Source: Actinomycetota bacterium
GTDB lineage: Bacteria; Actinomycetota; Acidimicrobiia; Acidimicrobiales; Ilumatobacteraceae
Reading direction: 5' to 3'
NCBI GenBank assembly: GCA_016871395.1
Contig: VFYV01000002.1
Location: forward strand, 62,001 to 126,000
Length of the DNA stretch: 64,000 nucleotides
Each line of letters starts with the position of its first letter. Position 1 is the first letter of the stretch. A program made the position numbers and the translations under genes. Under the pieces are notes generated by a model that saw only the letters and a list, made by a program, of their open reading frames with translations, was not told where the DNA came from and made no database searches. Below, piece after piece: positions 1 through 8,322 of this stretch.

Positions 1-353
1 CCGACGACGAAGTGTGGATGATCGACTTTCAGGCCTGCAGCAAAGGAGGCGGGGCCTTCGACGTCGGTTACTTCATCAGTCAGTCCGTGCCCATCGCCGT
101 ACGCAGGGCCGAGGAGCAGTCCTTGTTGCGCGCTTACCACGACGAACTCGTGGTCCGCGGAGTGGACGACTATTCGTTCGACCAGTTGTGCCAGGACCAT
201 CGGGTCGGCGTTTTGTACGGATGGATCATCCCCGTCTACGCCGTCGGGACCCTCGACTCATCGAGTGAGCGGGCCATGGCGCTGTGGACCGAGGTGATCA
301 AGAGAGCCCAGTCGGCCATGCGCGATCATCACGTCGCCGACTTGTTGATCTGA
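1..353 (+). CDS. Phosphotransferase (aminoglycoside/choline kinase-like) family protein, C-terminal part
   Basis: The reading frame is open from the window edge (codon phase starts at base 3), so only the last ~116 residues are seen. The motif VWMIDFQ followed by GGAFDVGYFISQS matches the metal-binding Asp and following helix of the APH/choline-kinase fold, where the DFQ aspartate corresponds to the DFG-like position. The ATP-binding N-lobe and catalytic HGD loop lie outside the window. Its neighbours on the opposite strand are catabolic genes, so a small-molecule or acyl-CoA kinase is more likely than a resistance enzyme. The substrate cannot be told from this fragment. Confidence 0.7.
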   Translation, partial: DDEVWMIDFQACSKGGGAFDVGYFISQSVPIAVRRAEEQSLLRAYHDELVVRGVDDYSFDQLCQDHRVGVLYGWIIPVYAVGTLDSSSERAMALWTEVIKRAQSAMRDHHVADLLI

Positions 354-386
354 CGACCCTGCCGGTCATGACCCCGAAAGGACGTA

Positions 387-1304
387 TCAGGCCTCGGGCA
401 ACGGATAATGGATGCCGGGGATACCCATCTCCATGACCTGGTACCAGTCCGGACGGGGCGACACCCCGGGATAACCGGTGCCCACCTTGGGTGTGGTGTC
501 CTTGTTCCATTCATGGTGAATCGGCGGAATCTGGTAGGTGCCGTTGCTCGCGTTGGTGCCACCATCGACCATCAGATCGTGACCGGTGATGTAGCTCGCG
601 ACATCGGAGGCGAGGAACATCACCGGTCCGACGATCTCGCTCAGCTCCCCGATGCGACGCATCGGAGTACGACTGGCGATCCACTTGTCCATCCCCATGC
701 CCTCGAGTGCCGGCCGCACCATCTCGGTGATGATGAAGCCGGGCGACACCGAGTTCACGCGTACCCCGCGATCCGCCCACTCACAACCGAGTTGCTGGGT
801 CAGATTACGCAAGGCTCCCTTGGCCGCCGTGTAGGCGATGACGTTCATCTCGTTCGCACCACTACCCATGATCGAGCAGATGTTGACGATGTTGCCACTG
901 TGATTCTCGAGCATGTGTCGGCCGACCTCACGGATGTACATGAACGCACCATTCAGGTCGATCGACAAGATCCAATTCCACGTGGTCATGTCGTACTGCT
1001 CCGGCGCGACGCCACGCATGTCACTCACACCGGCGTTGTTGATGAGGGCGTCGATCTTCCCGTGCTCGGCGATCGCGGTCTTCACCACGCGAATGACGTC
1101 CTCCTCGACGGCCACATCACCGGGGGCCACCGTCACCTTGGAGCCCAAGGCCCGACAGCGCTCCGCCACCGCCTCCAGCAGGTCCTTACTGCGAGCAGTC
1201 AGCACCAGATCGGCGCCCTCTTTGGCGAAACCCTCTGCGAAACCCTCTCCCAAGCCGTACGAAGCGCCGGTGATGAGAACCGTCTTGCCGGTGAACTGAC
1301 CCAT
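387..1304 (-). CDS. Short-chain dehydrogenase/reductase (SDR) with C-terminal extension
   Basis: A classical SDR of 305 aa, predicted to be an NAD(P)-dependent alcohol/ketone oxidoreductase. The Rossmann motif TGASYGLG lies near the N-terminus, NNAG follows in the middle, and the catalytic pair is Y-x3-K in IAYTAAKGAL. I chose the ATG at 1304 because AGGGGGAAG sits about five bases upstream; an in-frame ATG 21 bases earlier lacks this. After the usual core end (VDGGTNAS) come about 50 extra residues rich in Pro, Trp and Tyr, not typical of classical SDRs. It is the last gene of a minus-strand group with the two genes upstream. The substrate is unknown. Confidence 0.9.
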   Translation of the reverse strand: MGQFTGKTVLITGASYGLGEGFAEGFAKEGADLVLTARSKDLLEAVAERCRALGSKVTVAPGDVAVEEDVIRVVKTAIAEHGKIDALINNAGVSDMRGVAPEQYDMTTWNWILSIDLNGAFMYIREVGRHMLENHSGNIVNICSIMGSGANEMNVIAYTAAKGALRNLTQQLGCEWADRGVRVNSVSPGFIITEMVRPALEGMGMDKWIASRTPMRRIGELSEIVGPVMFLASDVASYITGHDLMVDGGTNASNGTYQIPPIHHEWNKDTTPKVGTGYPGVSPRPDWYQVMEMGIPGIHYPLPEA

Positions 1305-1349
1305 GACTTCCCCCTTCATTGCCACCGAAGTCGGTGGGACGTTGCGATT

Positions 1350-2042
1350 CTAGAGGCTGTTCTCGCCCAGACTTTTCACGGGAAGATCCATGTGCACGAT
1401 GCCCGCCAGCAGACCGTCGAAGTCTCCCTCGAAGTTCGCCGCTCGCATTTCGGCCAAGGTGCGACGACTACCCAGCAGACGCAGGACCTCGAACGCGGAC
1501 GCCGTCAGGGTGAGGATCGGCTGACCCTCACCCACCAGGTGTTCCTCTCCGTCGATGACGGCACGAAAGGCCCCGAGGCCCTTGGACCGCAGATCACCCT
1601 TCACGAGTTTCAGTCCGAGCACCGCCGAGCGCGCCACGCCCGTCGAGGAGCGGTCACCACGGCGACCCACCGCGGTGAACAAGTCGTGCTCGTGCACGAC
1701 GGTGTCGTACGTGAGGGTCCACAGCGCCTGCGGAGCCGCGTCGATCATGGACTCGAACGCCGGAGCAATGGCATCCCACTCCTCCACCACACTGGCCAAG
1801 GATCGCGAGCGTCGATCGGCCACTTGGGCGTCCACCCACGCTTGCGTGTCTCCGCTCGGACGCTGGCCCGCAACGAGATCGGTGGCGATGCCCGTCACGT
1901 GCGAGAAGAGATCCTTCACGGTCCACTCCGGACAGGCACTGACGATGCCGGCGGCATCCTCGTCGGTCAATTCGGCGGCGACGGCCTGCATGCGCCGGCG
2001 AGCGTTCCGGTATTCGTCTCCCATCGATGTCGCGTCGTTCAT
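1350..2042 (-). CDS. Maleylpyruvate isomerase (mycothiol-dependent)/DinB-like family protein
   Basis: A 230 aa protein resembling the actinobacterial maleylpyruvate isomerase family, whose N-terminal DinB-like four-helix bundle binds metal and often uses mycothiol. Family signs are the CPEWTVKDLFSHVTG segment and the later VVHEHDLF, which together supply the expected histidines. The start at 2042 is set by a four-base ATGA overlap with the stop of the upstream isomerase gene, which implies translational coupling; a longer in-frame extension into that gene is rejected. The family also contains metal-binding proteins of unknown reaction, so isomerase activity is only a possibility. Confidence 0.7.
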   Translation of the reverse strand: MNDATSMGDEYRNARRRMQAVAAELTDEDAAGIVSACPEWTVKDLFSHVTGIATDLVAGQRPSGDTQAWVDAQVADRRSRSLASVVEEWDAIAPAFESMIDAAPQALWTLTYDTVVHEHDLFTAVGRRGDRSSTGVARSAVLGLKLVKGDLRSKGLGAFRAVIDGEEHLVGEGQPILTLTASAFEVLRLLGSRRTLAEMRAANFEGDFDGLLAGIVHMDLPVKSLGENSL

Positions 2043-2887
2043 GGGAGGAACTTTCTCATACCAGTCGCCAAGCGAGCGACATGTGCCTCGGGATCGGCCC
2101 AACCCGTTCGACTGGGAGCCTCGACCGACCACGGAATGGTGCAACCCGACGATCTCAGGATCGTCACGAGTCCGGCGATGTCGAACTCACCATCGCCCGG
2201 CGCGCGTCGACTGGACAAGCAGTCGGTGTAGTAGTCGGCGATCTCGGGCACGATCGGACCATCGCTCATCTGCACGCCGGTGACGAGTTCGCCGGGAATC
2301 GACTGCACCATCTGGACATCGCGAGCCCCGCGCTCGTGATGCCAAACATCGATGCACACGCCGCCGTTCGCACGGGCGGCGTCCTCGACGATCCGCAACG
2401 CATCGGCCGCCGTAGGGATGTCGTTGAAGGGCAGGAATTCCAGCCCCAACACCAGACCGTGATCGGCCGCACGATCACACAGGGCGCCGAACGCCCGGGC
2501 CGCATCGACGCGATCGCCCGCCGGGCCGATGACCTGTAGGTACCGACTGGTGTAGCGGTCGGCCATCCGCCACGCAGCTTGTTCGAACAACGCGGCCCTC
2601 TCACCGCCGGTTCCGTCGATGCCCAGTCCGCCGATCACCTCGATCTCGGCGAGACAGATGGAGTGCTCATCGAGTAGTTCGTGCAGATATCCCCCGGCCA
2701 AACCCTGCTTCTCCAATTCGATGTAGTGCCCGACGTACAGACCGATGCCCGAGAATCCATTCCGCGCAGCCAGGCGGATGCGATCCTCGATCGGGTGCAT
2801 GGGCGCCAGACTGAAGTGGCTGAGGATCAACTCTTCGGCACCGAGGCGGCGCGGATTAGGTTGGGGCACGGGCCCAGCATCGCACAC
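2039..2887 (-). CDS. Sugar phosphate isomerase/epimerase (xylose isomerase-like TIM barrel)
   Basis: A 282 aa TIM-barrel protein of the AP-endonuclease-2/xylose isomerase-like family. Metal-binding residues are spread along the barrel as in relatives: EIEVIGG, LEFLPFND, CIDVWHHE and the final WSVEAPS. It probably isomerises or cleaves a small polyol, sugar or keto-acid in the cytoplasm. Its stop overlaps the next start (ATGA), so it is co-translated with the DinB-like protein. The first codons are Pro-rich and less conserved-looking, so a GTG six codons inside is an alternative start. A divergent SDR gene begins 29 bases upstream. Confidence 0.75.
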   Translation of the reverse strand: MCDAGPVPQPNPRRLGAEELILSHFSLAPMHPIEDRIRLAARNGFSGIGLYVGHYIELEKQGLAGGYLHELLDEHSICLAEIEVIGGLGIDGTGGERAALFEQAAWRMADRYTSRYLQVIGPAGDRVDAARAFGALCDRAADHGLVLGLEFLPFNDIPTAADALRIVEDAARANGGVCIDVWHHERGARDVQMVQSIPGELVTGVQMSDGPIVPEIADYYTDCLSSRRAPGDGEFDIAGLVTILRSSGCTIPWSVEAPSRTGWADPEAHVARLATGMRKFLP

Positions 2888-2916
2888 CGTGCGCGCGGCC
2901 TGACGAGGGGGGATAT

Positions 2917-3756
2917 ATGTCAGCCAACGGACGTCTTGCCGGCAAGATCGCGGTCATCACCGGTGCCGCCAGCGGCATCGGTGAAGGAGCGACGCGACGC
3001 TTCGTGGAGGAGGGTGCCAAAGTCGTGATGGCCGACGTACAAGATGATCGCGGACGGGCGTTGTGCGCCGAACTAGGAGCGCATGCCCGTTACACCCACT
3101 GTGATGTCACCGTCGAGAGCCAGGTGAGCGCGGCTGTCGACTTGGCGATCGCCGAATTCGGTCGACTCGATGTGATGTTCAACAATGCCGGCATCGTCGG
3201 CGCGGTCGGACGCATCGCCGACACCTCGGCGGAACACTGGGACCGCACAGTGGCCATCCTCTTGAACGGTGTCTTCTACGGCATGAAGCATGCCGCCCGG
3301 GTCATGGTTCCCCAGAAGTCCGGCGTGATCATCTCCACGTCGAGCACGGCCGGCATCCTCGGAGGACTCGGACCGCATTGCTACACCGCCTGCAAACACG
3401 CCGTCATCGGGATCACCAAGTCCGTGGCCTCGGAGATGGCCCAGCACGGCGTGCGGGTGAATGCCATCTCGCCCGGCAACACCGCCACCGCTATGACGTC
3501 GGCGGTCATGACCGGAAGAGCCGATTCCATCGACGCGGTCACCGAGCACATCGAGAGGTCGTCGTTGCTCGGCATCGCCGGTCTGCCGATCGACATCGCC
3601 AACGCCGCGGTGTATTTGGCCAGCGAGGAATCCCGCTACGTGACCGGCCACACCCTGGTTGTGGACGCCGGCACCACGACCGTTGGAGGGAACGGCCGTT
3701 TCCACCAACAGGACTCCGCCATTTTGCGCGAGGCCGGCATTCGCGAGAGAGCCTGA
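2917..3756 (+). CDS. Short-chain dehydrogenase/reductase (SDR)
   Basis: A classical SDR of 279 aa with TGAASGIG for cofactor binding, an acidic residue after beta2 (MADVQDD, suggesting NAD preference), NNAG, and the catalytic Y-x3-K in CYTACKHAV. A strong ribosome site, GAGGGGGGA, precedes the ATG. The closest style of relatives are cyclopentanol or 3-alpha-hydroxysteroid dehydrogenase-like proteins, but specificity cannot be read from sequence. It is a single gene on the plus strand between two minus-strand groups and ends against the convergent zinc dehydrogenase. Confidence 0.9.
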   Translation: MSANGRLAGKIAVITGAASGIGEGATRRFVEEGAKVVMADVQDDRGRALCAELGAHARYTHCDVTVESQVSAAVDLAIAEFGRLDVMFNNAGIVGAVGRIADTSAEHWDRTVAILLNGVFYGMKHAARVMVPQKSGVIISTSSTAGILGGLGPHCYTACKHAVIGITKSVASEMAQHGVRVNAISPGNTATAMTSAVMTGRADSIDAVTEHIERSSLLGIAGLPIDIANAAVYLASEESRYVTGHTLVVDAGTTTVGGNGRFHQQDSAILREAGIRERA

Positions 3757-3757
3757 C

Positions 3758-3774
3758 CCGCGTCACAAACGCGG
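3758..3774. terminator. Hairpin between convergent genes
   Basis: Perfect 6-bp arms CCGCGT and ACGCGG enclose a 5-base loop at the junction of two convergent genes, partly inside the last codons of the minus-strand gene. There is no clear T-tract, so this is a terminator-like structure only. Confidence 0.4.
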
Positions 3775-4797
3775 ATCGACGAGAACCTTCGTTTGGGTCG
3801 AGGTTCCCCCGGCCAGATCGGCCAACGCCGCCTCCAAGCCGTCGAGGGCGACCGTCGAGGAATGCAGCGGCTCGGTGCGAAAGCGTCCATCGGCGATCAT
3901 GCCCATGACCATGTCGAACTCCTCGCGGTTGTAGGCCAGTGCCGAAGTTACGTTGATTTCCTTGATGAGCCACGATCCGGGCGTGATCGGTGCGTCCTCC
4001 TCGGCGAGACCGATGAGACACATGGAACCACCGCGTCGGGCCAGATCGACGGCGGACTGGACCGCGAAGGGACGCCCGACGCATTCGTACACGATGTCGG
4101 CTCCCAGACCATGTGTCAGTTCCTTGACCAGTGCGTCGGCGTCGGCCCCCGGCGCAACCCCGTGATGCGCGCCCAGATCCCGAGCCAACTGCCGCCGACC
4201 CTCGTTCGGTTCGATCGCCACCACTACACCCGCACCGGCGGCCCGCGCCCACTGCAGGGTTCCCAGTCCGATCGGTCCGGCTCCCTGGATCACGGCCACG
4301 TCACCGAGACGAATGCCGCTGCGACGAACGGCATGAAAGGCCACCGTGGTTGGCTCGACTTGGGCCGCCTGTTCGTCGGAGAGAGCCGAGTGGGCCTTCA
4401 CCACGCGCGATGCCTCCACCGGTATTCGCGACGCGAAACCGCCGTGCGGCGGCGCACCCGGTTCACGTCCAAGCGCCGACAAGAAGGACGCCATGCAGCG
4501 ATCGGCTTGGCCGGCTCGGCACGGTGCGCAACGCCCACATGCCGGCGCGATCGCCACCACCACCCGATCGCCCTCGGTCAGGCCTTTCACGTCGGCACCC
4601 TTGGCCGAAATCGTTCCGGTCCACTCGTGTCCGCAGATCGCCGGGTTGTACGGCCGACCGGACTGGTACGCGTGTATGTCGGTGCCACAGATGCCGCAGT
4701 AGGCGACGTCCACCACCACGCCGGTAACGCTCGGAGTCGGATCGGCGAACTCGACCATCTCCAATTTGGACTTCCCGGTGATCAATGCCGCGAACAT
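3763..4797 (-). CDS. Zinc-dependent medium-chain alcohol dehydrogenase
   Basis: A 344 aa MDR-family dehydrogenase of the threonine/butanediol/sorbitol dehydrogenase type. Catalytic zinc ligands are visible in YCGICGTD and CGHEWTG, and the structural-zinc lobe is complete (CGRCAPCRAGQADRC). The NAD(P) motif is GAGPIGLG followed by an acidic EPNEGRR. The ATG at 4797 is preceded by GGGGGAGGG; a ten-codon upstream extension lacks support. It probably oxidises a secondary alcohol or diol. It stands divergent from the small monooxygenase gene, with about 70 bases between them. Confidence 0.9.
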   Translation of the reverse strand: MFAALITGKSKLEMVEFADPTPSVTGVVVDVAYCGICGTDIHAYQSGRPYNPAICGHEWTGTISAKGADVKGLTEGDRVVVAIAPACGRCAPCRAGQADRCMASFLSALGREPGAPPHGGFASRIPVEASRVVKAHSALSDEQAAQVEPTTVAFHAVRRSGIRLGDVAVIQGAGPIGLGTLQWARAAGAGVVVAIEPNEGRRQLARDLGAHHGVAPGADADALVKELTHGLGADIVYECVGRPFAVQSAVDLARRGGSMCLIGLAEEDAPITPGSWLIKEINVTSALAYNREEFDMVMGMIADGRFRTEPLHSSTVALDGLEAALADLAGGTSTQTKVLVDPRL

Positions 4798-4870
4798 GCG
4801 CCCTCCCCCGTCGGACCCTCCCGACATTACGACAACGATCCGAACCCGAGCGAACGCCTACAGTCGGCCC

Positions 4871-5218
4871 ATGAGCCTGATCGCCATCGAAGCCTCCATC
4901 ACCTTGAACGACGCCGCCGTGCGAGACGCAGCGGTGGCCGAGTCCGCCAAGTACCAACGGGCCACGCGTGATGAGGAGCCCGGTTGCCTGGTCTACTGCT
5001 TCGCCGCCGATCCGTGCGTGCCCGATCACATTCAGGTGTACGAGCTGTGGGCCGACGAGGAGTCTTTGGCCGCGCACTTCGACCACCCGAATTACCACAA
5101 CATGCGCGACCTACTCGGGCGTTACGGCTTGAAGTCGGCGGTCAGCCGCAAGTTGCGTGTCGACAAGACGGCACCAGTGTACGGACCCGACTTCAAGGCC
5201 TCGGCGCGTTTCGACTGA
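4871..5218 (+). CDS. Antibiotic biosynthesis monooxygenase (ABM) domain protein
   Basis: A small 115 aa ferredoxin-like-fold protein. The pattern EEPGCLVYCF...VYELWADEESLAAHFDHPNYHNM is characteristic of ABM-domain proteins, which include cofactor-free quinol monooxygenases and many uncharacterised dimers. The ATG at 4871 starts exactly at the beta-strand MSLIAIEA; upstream codons overlap the divergent dehydrogenase promoter and are unlikely to be translated. It ends two bases from the convergent acyl-CoA synthetase. The reaction is unknown; quinone or small aromatic oxidation would fit the Rieske neighbourhood. Confidence 0.8.
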   Translation: MSLIAIEASITLNDAAVRDAAVAESAKYQRATRDEEPGCLVYCFAADPCVPDHIQVYELWADEESLAAHFDHPNYHNMRDLLGRYGLKSAVSRKLRVDKTAPVYGPDFKASARFD

Positions 5219-5220
5219 CG

Positions 5221-6855
5221 TCAACTCGCGGCCAGCGCCGCTTCTTTTGCCCAGCGATAGTCCGCCTTGCCCGAGGGACTGCGATACACCGCTTCCACGA
5301 ACACCACACGGCGTGGAGCCTTGTACGCGGCGATCTCACCCTTGATGTGATCGATCACGTCGGTTTCCGACACCACCGAACCCGACGTGCGTGACGCCAC
5401 CAGGCACACGGTCTCGCCGTACCGCTCGCTCGGCAAGGCCACCGCAACGCAATCGAGAACCCCCACGTGGCTGCGTCCAGCCACCTCGACCTCTTCGGGG
5501 TACACCTTCTCCCCTCCGGTGTTGATGCACACCGAACCGCGACCACGTAGGTGCACGGTTCCGTCGGCGTCGATTTCGGCGTAGTCGCCCGGCACCGTGT
5601 AGCGCACACCGTCCAGGGTTCGGAATGTTCTCGCCGTTTTCTCGGCATCCCCGAAATAACCGTCGGGCATCGATCCCGACGCCGCCAACACACCGGCTCG
5701 TCCGCTACCGAAGGGGATCTTCTCCCCGGTGTGCTCGTCGAGCAACACCGTGTTCGGCGTGGCCATGAAGTGCGCCGTGCTCACCGGATCCTGACCAGGC
5801 ATGGTCATCGCCACGGCGAATGGTCCGCCCTCCGATGCGCCGATCATGTCGAGGATGAGCGCGTTGGTGGCTCTCTCCATGAGCGAGCGCTTCATCTCGG
5901 CTGACAACGTGGCGCCCGTGGACACGATGCGTCCGAGGCTCGACAGGTCGTAGGGGCTCCCGGCTGCCTCGGCCCGTTCGAGTTCCTCCACGATCGGACG
6001 TGCGAAGGCGTCTCCCACGATCGACAACTGGTTCACTTTCTCGCGTTGAACGAGACGCAACAACTCTGCCGCATCGAATCGACGACTGGCGAGCAGCACC
6101 ACGGTGCCACCCAAGACGAATGTGGAGAATGCAAGGAACATCGCTGTGCCGTGCATCAACGGTGGTGCCGTCATGTTGACGGGTCCCGAACCCTTCTCGT
6201 TCAGCGCGCGGGCGACGCGGGCGACTTCGTCGGGGGTCTCGGGCACCGGCAAACCCATCGATGCGTAACCCGTGAAGGCCAGGGCCCCGAAAAGACTCGC
6301 GTGACTCCACACCACGCCCTTGGGCAAACCCGTGGTCCCGCCGGTGTACAACAACAACGAATCCGCGCCGGAGCGAGCCGAGGGAATCGACGGTGCAGCG
6401 GTGTCGATCGCCGAGGCGTAGTCGAGCGCGCCCTCCAATCGATCGCCCGGTGTCCCATCGGCCACTTCGATCAACAACTTCAACTCGGGCAGCGACCGAC
6501 GGGCCTCGTCCACCACCTCCCGAAACGCTCCGTGGTACACCAGGGCTCTCGCGCCGGAGTCCGAGAGCACATGAACGATCTCGGGGGCGCGGTACCGATA
6601 GTTCACGTTCACCGTGCTGGCCCGCACCTTGAAACTGGCGTACGCCGACTCCAGATATTCGGGGCAGTTGTACATCAACTGACCGACCTTGGCGTCGTGA
6701 CCCACACCGCCATCATCGAGGATGCTGGCCAGTCGAGCCGCCCGCGCATCCAGATCTCGCCAGCGAATGCGCGTGTCCCCGATCACCACCGCCACATGGT
6801 CAGGCTGTCCCGCGGCCAACGCCTCCCAGAGCGTCGCCCAACTTTCGTTCAACAC
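5221..6855 (-). CDS. Acyl-CoA synthetase (AMP-forming), FadD-like
   Basis: A 544 aa adenylate-forming ligase that would activate a carboxylic acid to its CoA thioester. The P-loop motif is YTGGTTGLPKGV, the hinge region is GDYAEIDADGTVHLRGRGS, followed by INTGGEKVYPEEVE, and the catalytic lysine is in SGKADYRWAK near the end. The GTG start lies three bases after the stop of the Rieske gene, making it the last gene of a FadD-Rieske-FadD operon. It is similar in layout to the other synthetase at 8323-9948, suggesting duplication with a different substrate. Chain length or ring specificity is unknown. Confidence 0.9.
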   Translation of the reverse strand: MLNESWATLWEALAAGQPDHVAVVIGDTRIRWRDLDARAARLASILDDGGVGHDAKVGQLMYNCPEYLESAYASFKVRASTVNVNYRYRAPEIVHVLSDSGARALVYHGAFREVVDEARRSLPELKLLIEVADGTPGDRLEGALDYASAIDTAAPSIPSARSGADSLLLYTGGTTGLPKGVVWSHASLFGALAFTGYASMGLPVPETPDEVARVARALNEKGSGPVNMTAPPLMHGTAMFLAFSTFVLGGTVVLLASRRFDAAELLRLVQREKVNQLSIVGDAFARPIVEELERAEAAGSPYDLSSLGRIVSTGATLSAEMKRSLMERATNALILDMIGASEGGPFAVAMTMPGQDPVSTAHFMATPNTVLLDEHTGEKIPFGSGRAGVLAASGSMPDGYFGDAEKTARTFRTLDGVRYTVPGDYAEIDADGTVHLRGRGSVCINTGGEKVYPEEVEVAGRSHVGVLDCVAVALPSERYGETVCLVASRTSGSVVSETDVIDHIKGEIAAYKAPRRVVFVEAVYRSPSGKADYRWAKEAALAAS

Positions 6856-6858
6856 TGC

Positions 6859-8304
6859 TCAGCCCTCGGGCACGATGTACGGGTCGAGCAGTGAGGCGTC
6901 TCGACCGTCGGCGGCCAATCCCTCGCGGATGAAACGATCGATGTGCCGATGGATCAGACGCATGCGCGCCTCCTGGTACAAGCCGAAGGACACACCCTTC
7001 TTGGCGCGTTTCGCCGTCATCTTCAAACCCAGTTGCACCTTGGGCAGGTTCTCCATGTCCTGCTCGAAGACATCGGCCAACTGACCCATGCCGTCGGCCT
7101 CCTTCCACGACTGCTCCAGGCGCAAAACCTGCATCGGCGCGGGCTTGGGACGCTCCTTGCCCTCGGGCACCGGCATCATTCTCAACACATCCATGTAACA
7201 CGTGTCCGCCGTCGGACCGGGACGCCAGCGGTAGGTCAGCGATTGACCGACACCCGCCCACGGAGCGAACGCGGGGAACAGGTGATACAGGTGCGCGTCG
7301 AGAATCTCGGAATCCGAGACCTGTGTCAGGTCTATTTGGAACAGTTCACCCATCACCGAGCGGAACACGTCGGCGACCACCTCGCGCGCCGACTTGCCGT
7401 CGGGCACCTCCACCGAGCCACGGGACGCGCGCGCCGAGAACGCAAGATAGGCGTCGGCCACTTGTTGCTCGCTCAACGAACCGAGGTGCGGGCTTTGGAT
7501 ACCGAAACCGTTGACGAAACGCGTGACGTACGGCGAGTCGGGCCAGATCGAGTATTCACTGTTGGCATCGCCGGCGAACTCGAGGATCTGCGGATGCGTC
7601 GCGATGACGTGGTAACCCTCGGCGAAGGCCTCCATGACCACCTTCCAGTTGGCGGGCACTTCTTTCACCGCGTGGAACGCCTTGTACCGCTTCTCCATCG
7701 CGAAGTCACGACCGAAGTGCTCGATGAGCTTGCTGGCCACCTTCTCGAACGCCGGGGCCTCGGGGTCGAGGTTGACGAACACGAACCCGCACCACTCGGC
7801 CACCTGCGCTTGAGGCAGGCATGAATCGGGTTGGCCCCACACCTGGGGAAAGTCCCACTCGGCGGGTAACTCGACGAGATCACCGTCGAGATCCCAACGC
7901 CATCCGTGGAACGGACAACGGAACGACGCGACCCGCCCCGACTCCGTGCGCAGCTTCGTTCCGCGATGCAGACACGAATTGATGTACGCCTTGATCGAGC
8001 CGCTCTTCGTCCGGGTGACGATCACCGATTGGTCCGCCACGTCGTAGACGACGTGATCCCCGGGTTGAACCAACTCATCCACGGTGCAGGCCATCTGCCA
8101 CGTACGCGTCCAGAGGTACTCGTTCTCGAGTGCGGCGAAATCGTCCGAGGTGTATCGCGTCTTGGGGATGTCCGCCCTCCCCTGCGGCACGTAGGAATGG
8201 TCCCTCAAGGACTCGGGCACCGGTCGCGTGTCGGCCGCCAAGAGATCCTGGACGCTCGGCCCCGAGCTTCGCGCTTGTCCGATCCCCGGATCGATCGTGG
8301 TCAT
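6859..8304 (-). CDS. Rieske non-heme iron oxygenase, alpha subunit
   Basis: A 481 aa aromatic-ring-hydroxylating oxygenase-type alpha subunit. The Rieske [2Fe-2S] ligands are C111/H113 and C130/H133 (SCLHRG and CPFHGW); the mononuclear iron site begins with H232 and H237 in GYHVIATHP. GGGGGAAAC precedes the ATG. No beta subunit, ferredoxin or reductase gene is next to it, so it probably forms homo-oligomers and borrows electron carriers. Lying between two acyl-CoA synthetases, it may hydroxylate or dealkylate a carboxylic acid or its CoA ester; the substrate is not known. Confidence 0.9.
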   Translation of the reverse strand: MTTIDPGIGQARSSGPSVQDLLAADTRPVPESLRDHSYVPQGRADIPKTRYTSDDFAALENEYLWTRTWQMACTVDELVQPGDHVVYDVADQSVIVTRTKSGSIKAYINSCLHRGTKLRTESGRVASFRCPFHGWRWDLDGDLVELPAEWDFPQVWGQPDSCLPQAQVAEWCGFVFVNLDPEAPAFEKVASKLIEHFGRDFAMEKRYKAFHAVKEVPANWKVVMEAFAEGYHVIATHPQILEFAGDANSEYSIWPDSPYVTRFVNGFGIQSPHLGSLSEQQVADAYLAFSARASRGSVEVPDGKSAREVVADVFRSVMGELFQIDLTQVSDSEILDAHLYHLFPAFAPWAGVGQSLTYRWRPGPTADTCYMDVLRMMPVPEGKERPKPAPMQVLRLEQSWKEADGMGQLADVFEQDMENLPKVQLGLKMTAKRAKKGVSFGLYQEARMRLIHRHIDRFIREGLAADGRDASLLDPYIVPEG

Positions 8305-8322
8305 TGTTTCCCCCGTTGTCGC

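Noticed and set aside
408..2231. Long plus-strand open frame opposite the SDR and DinB-like genes
   Set aside because: His/Arg/Gly-rich translation with no family features; the minus strand holds clear genes with ribosome sites and an ATGA overlap.
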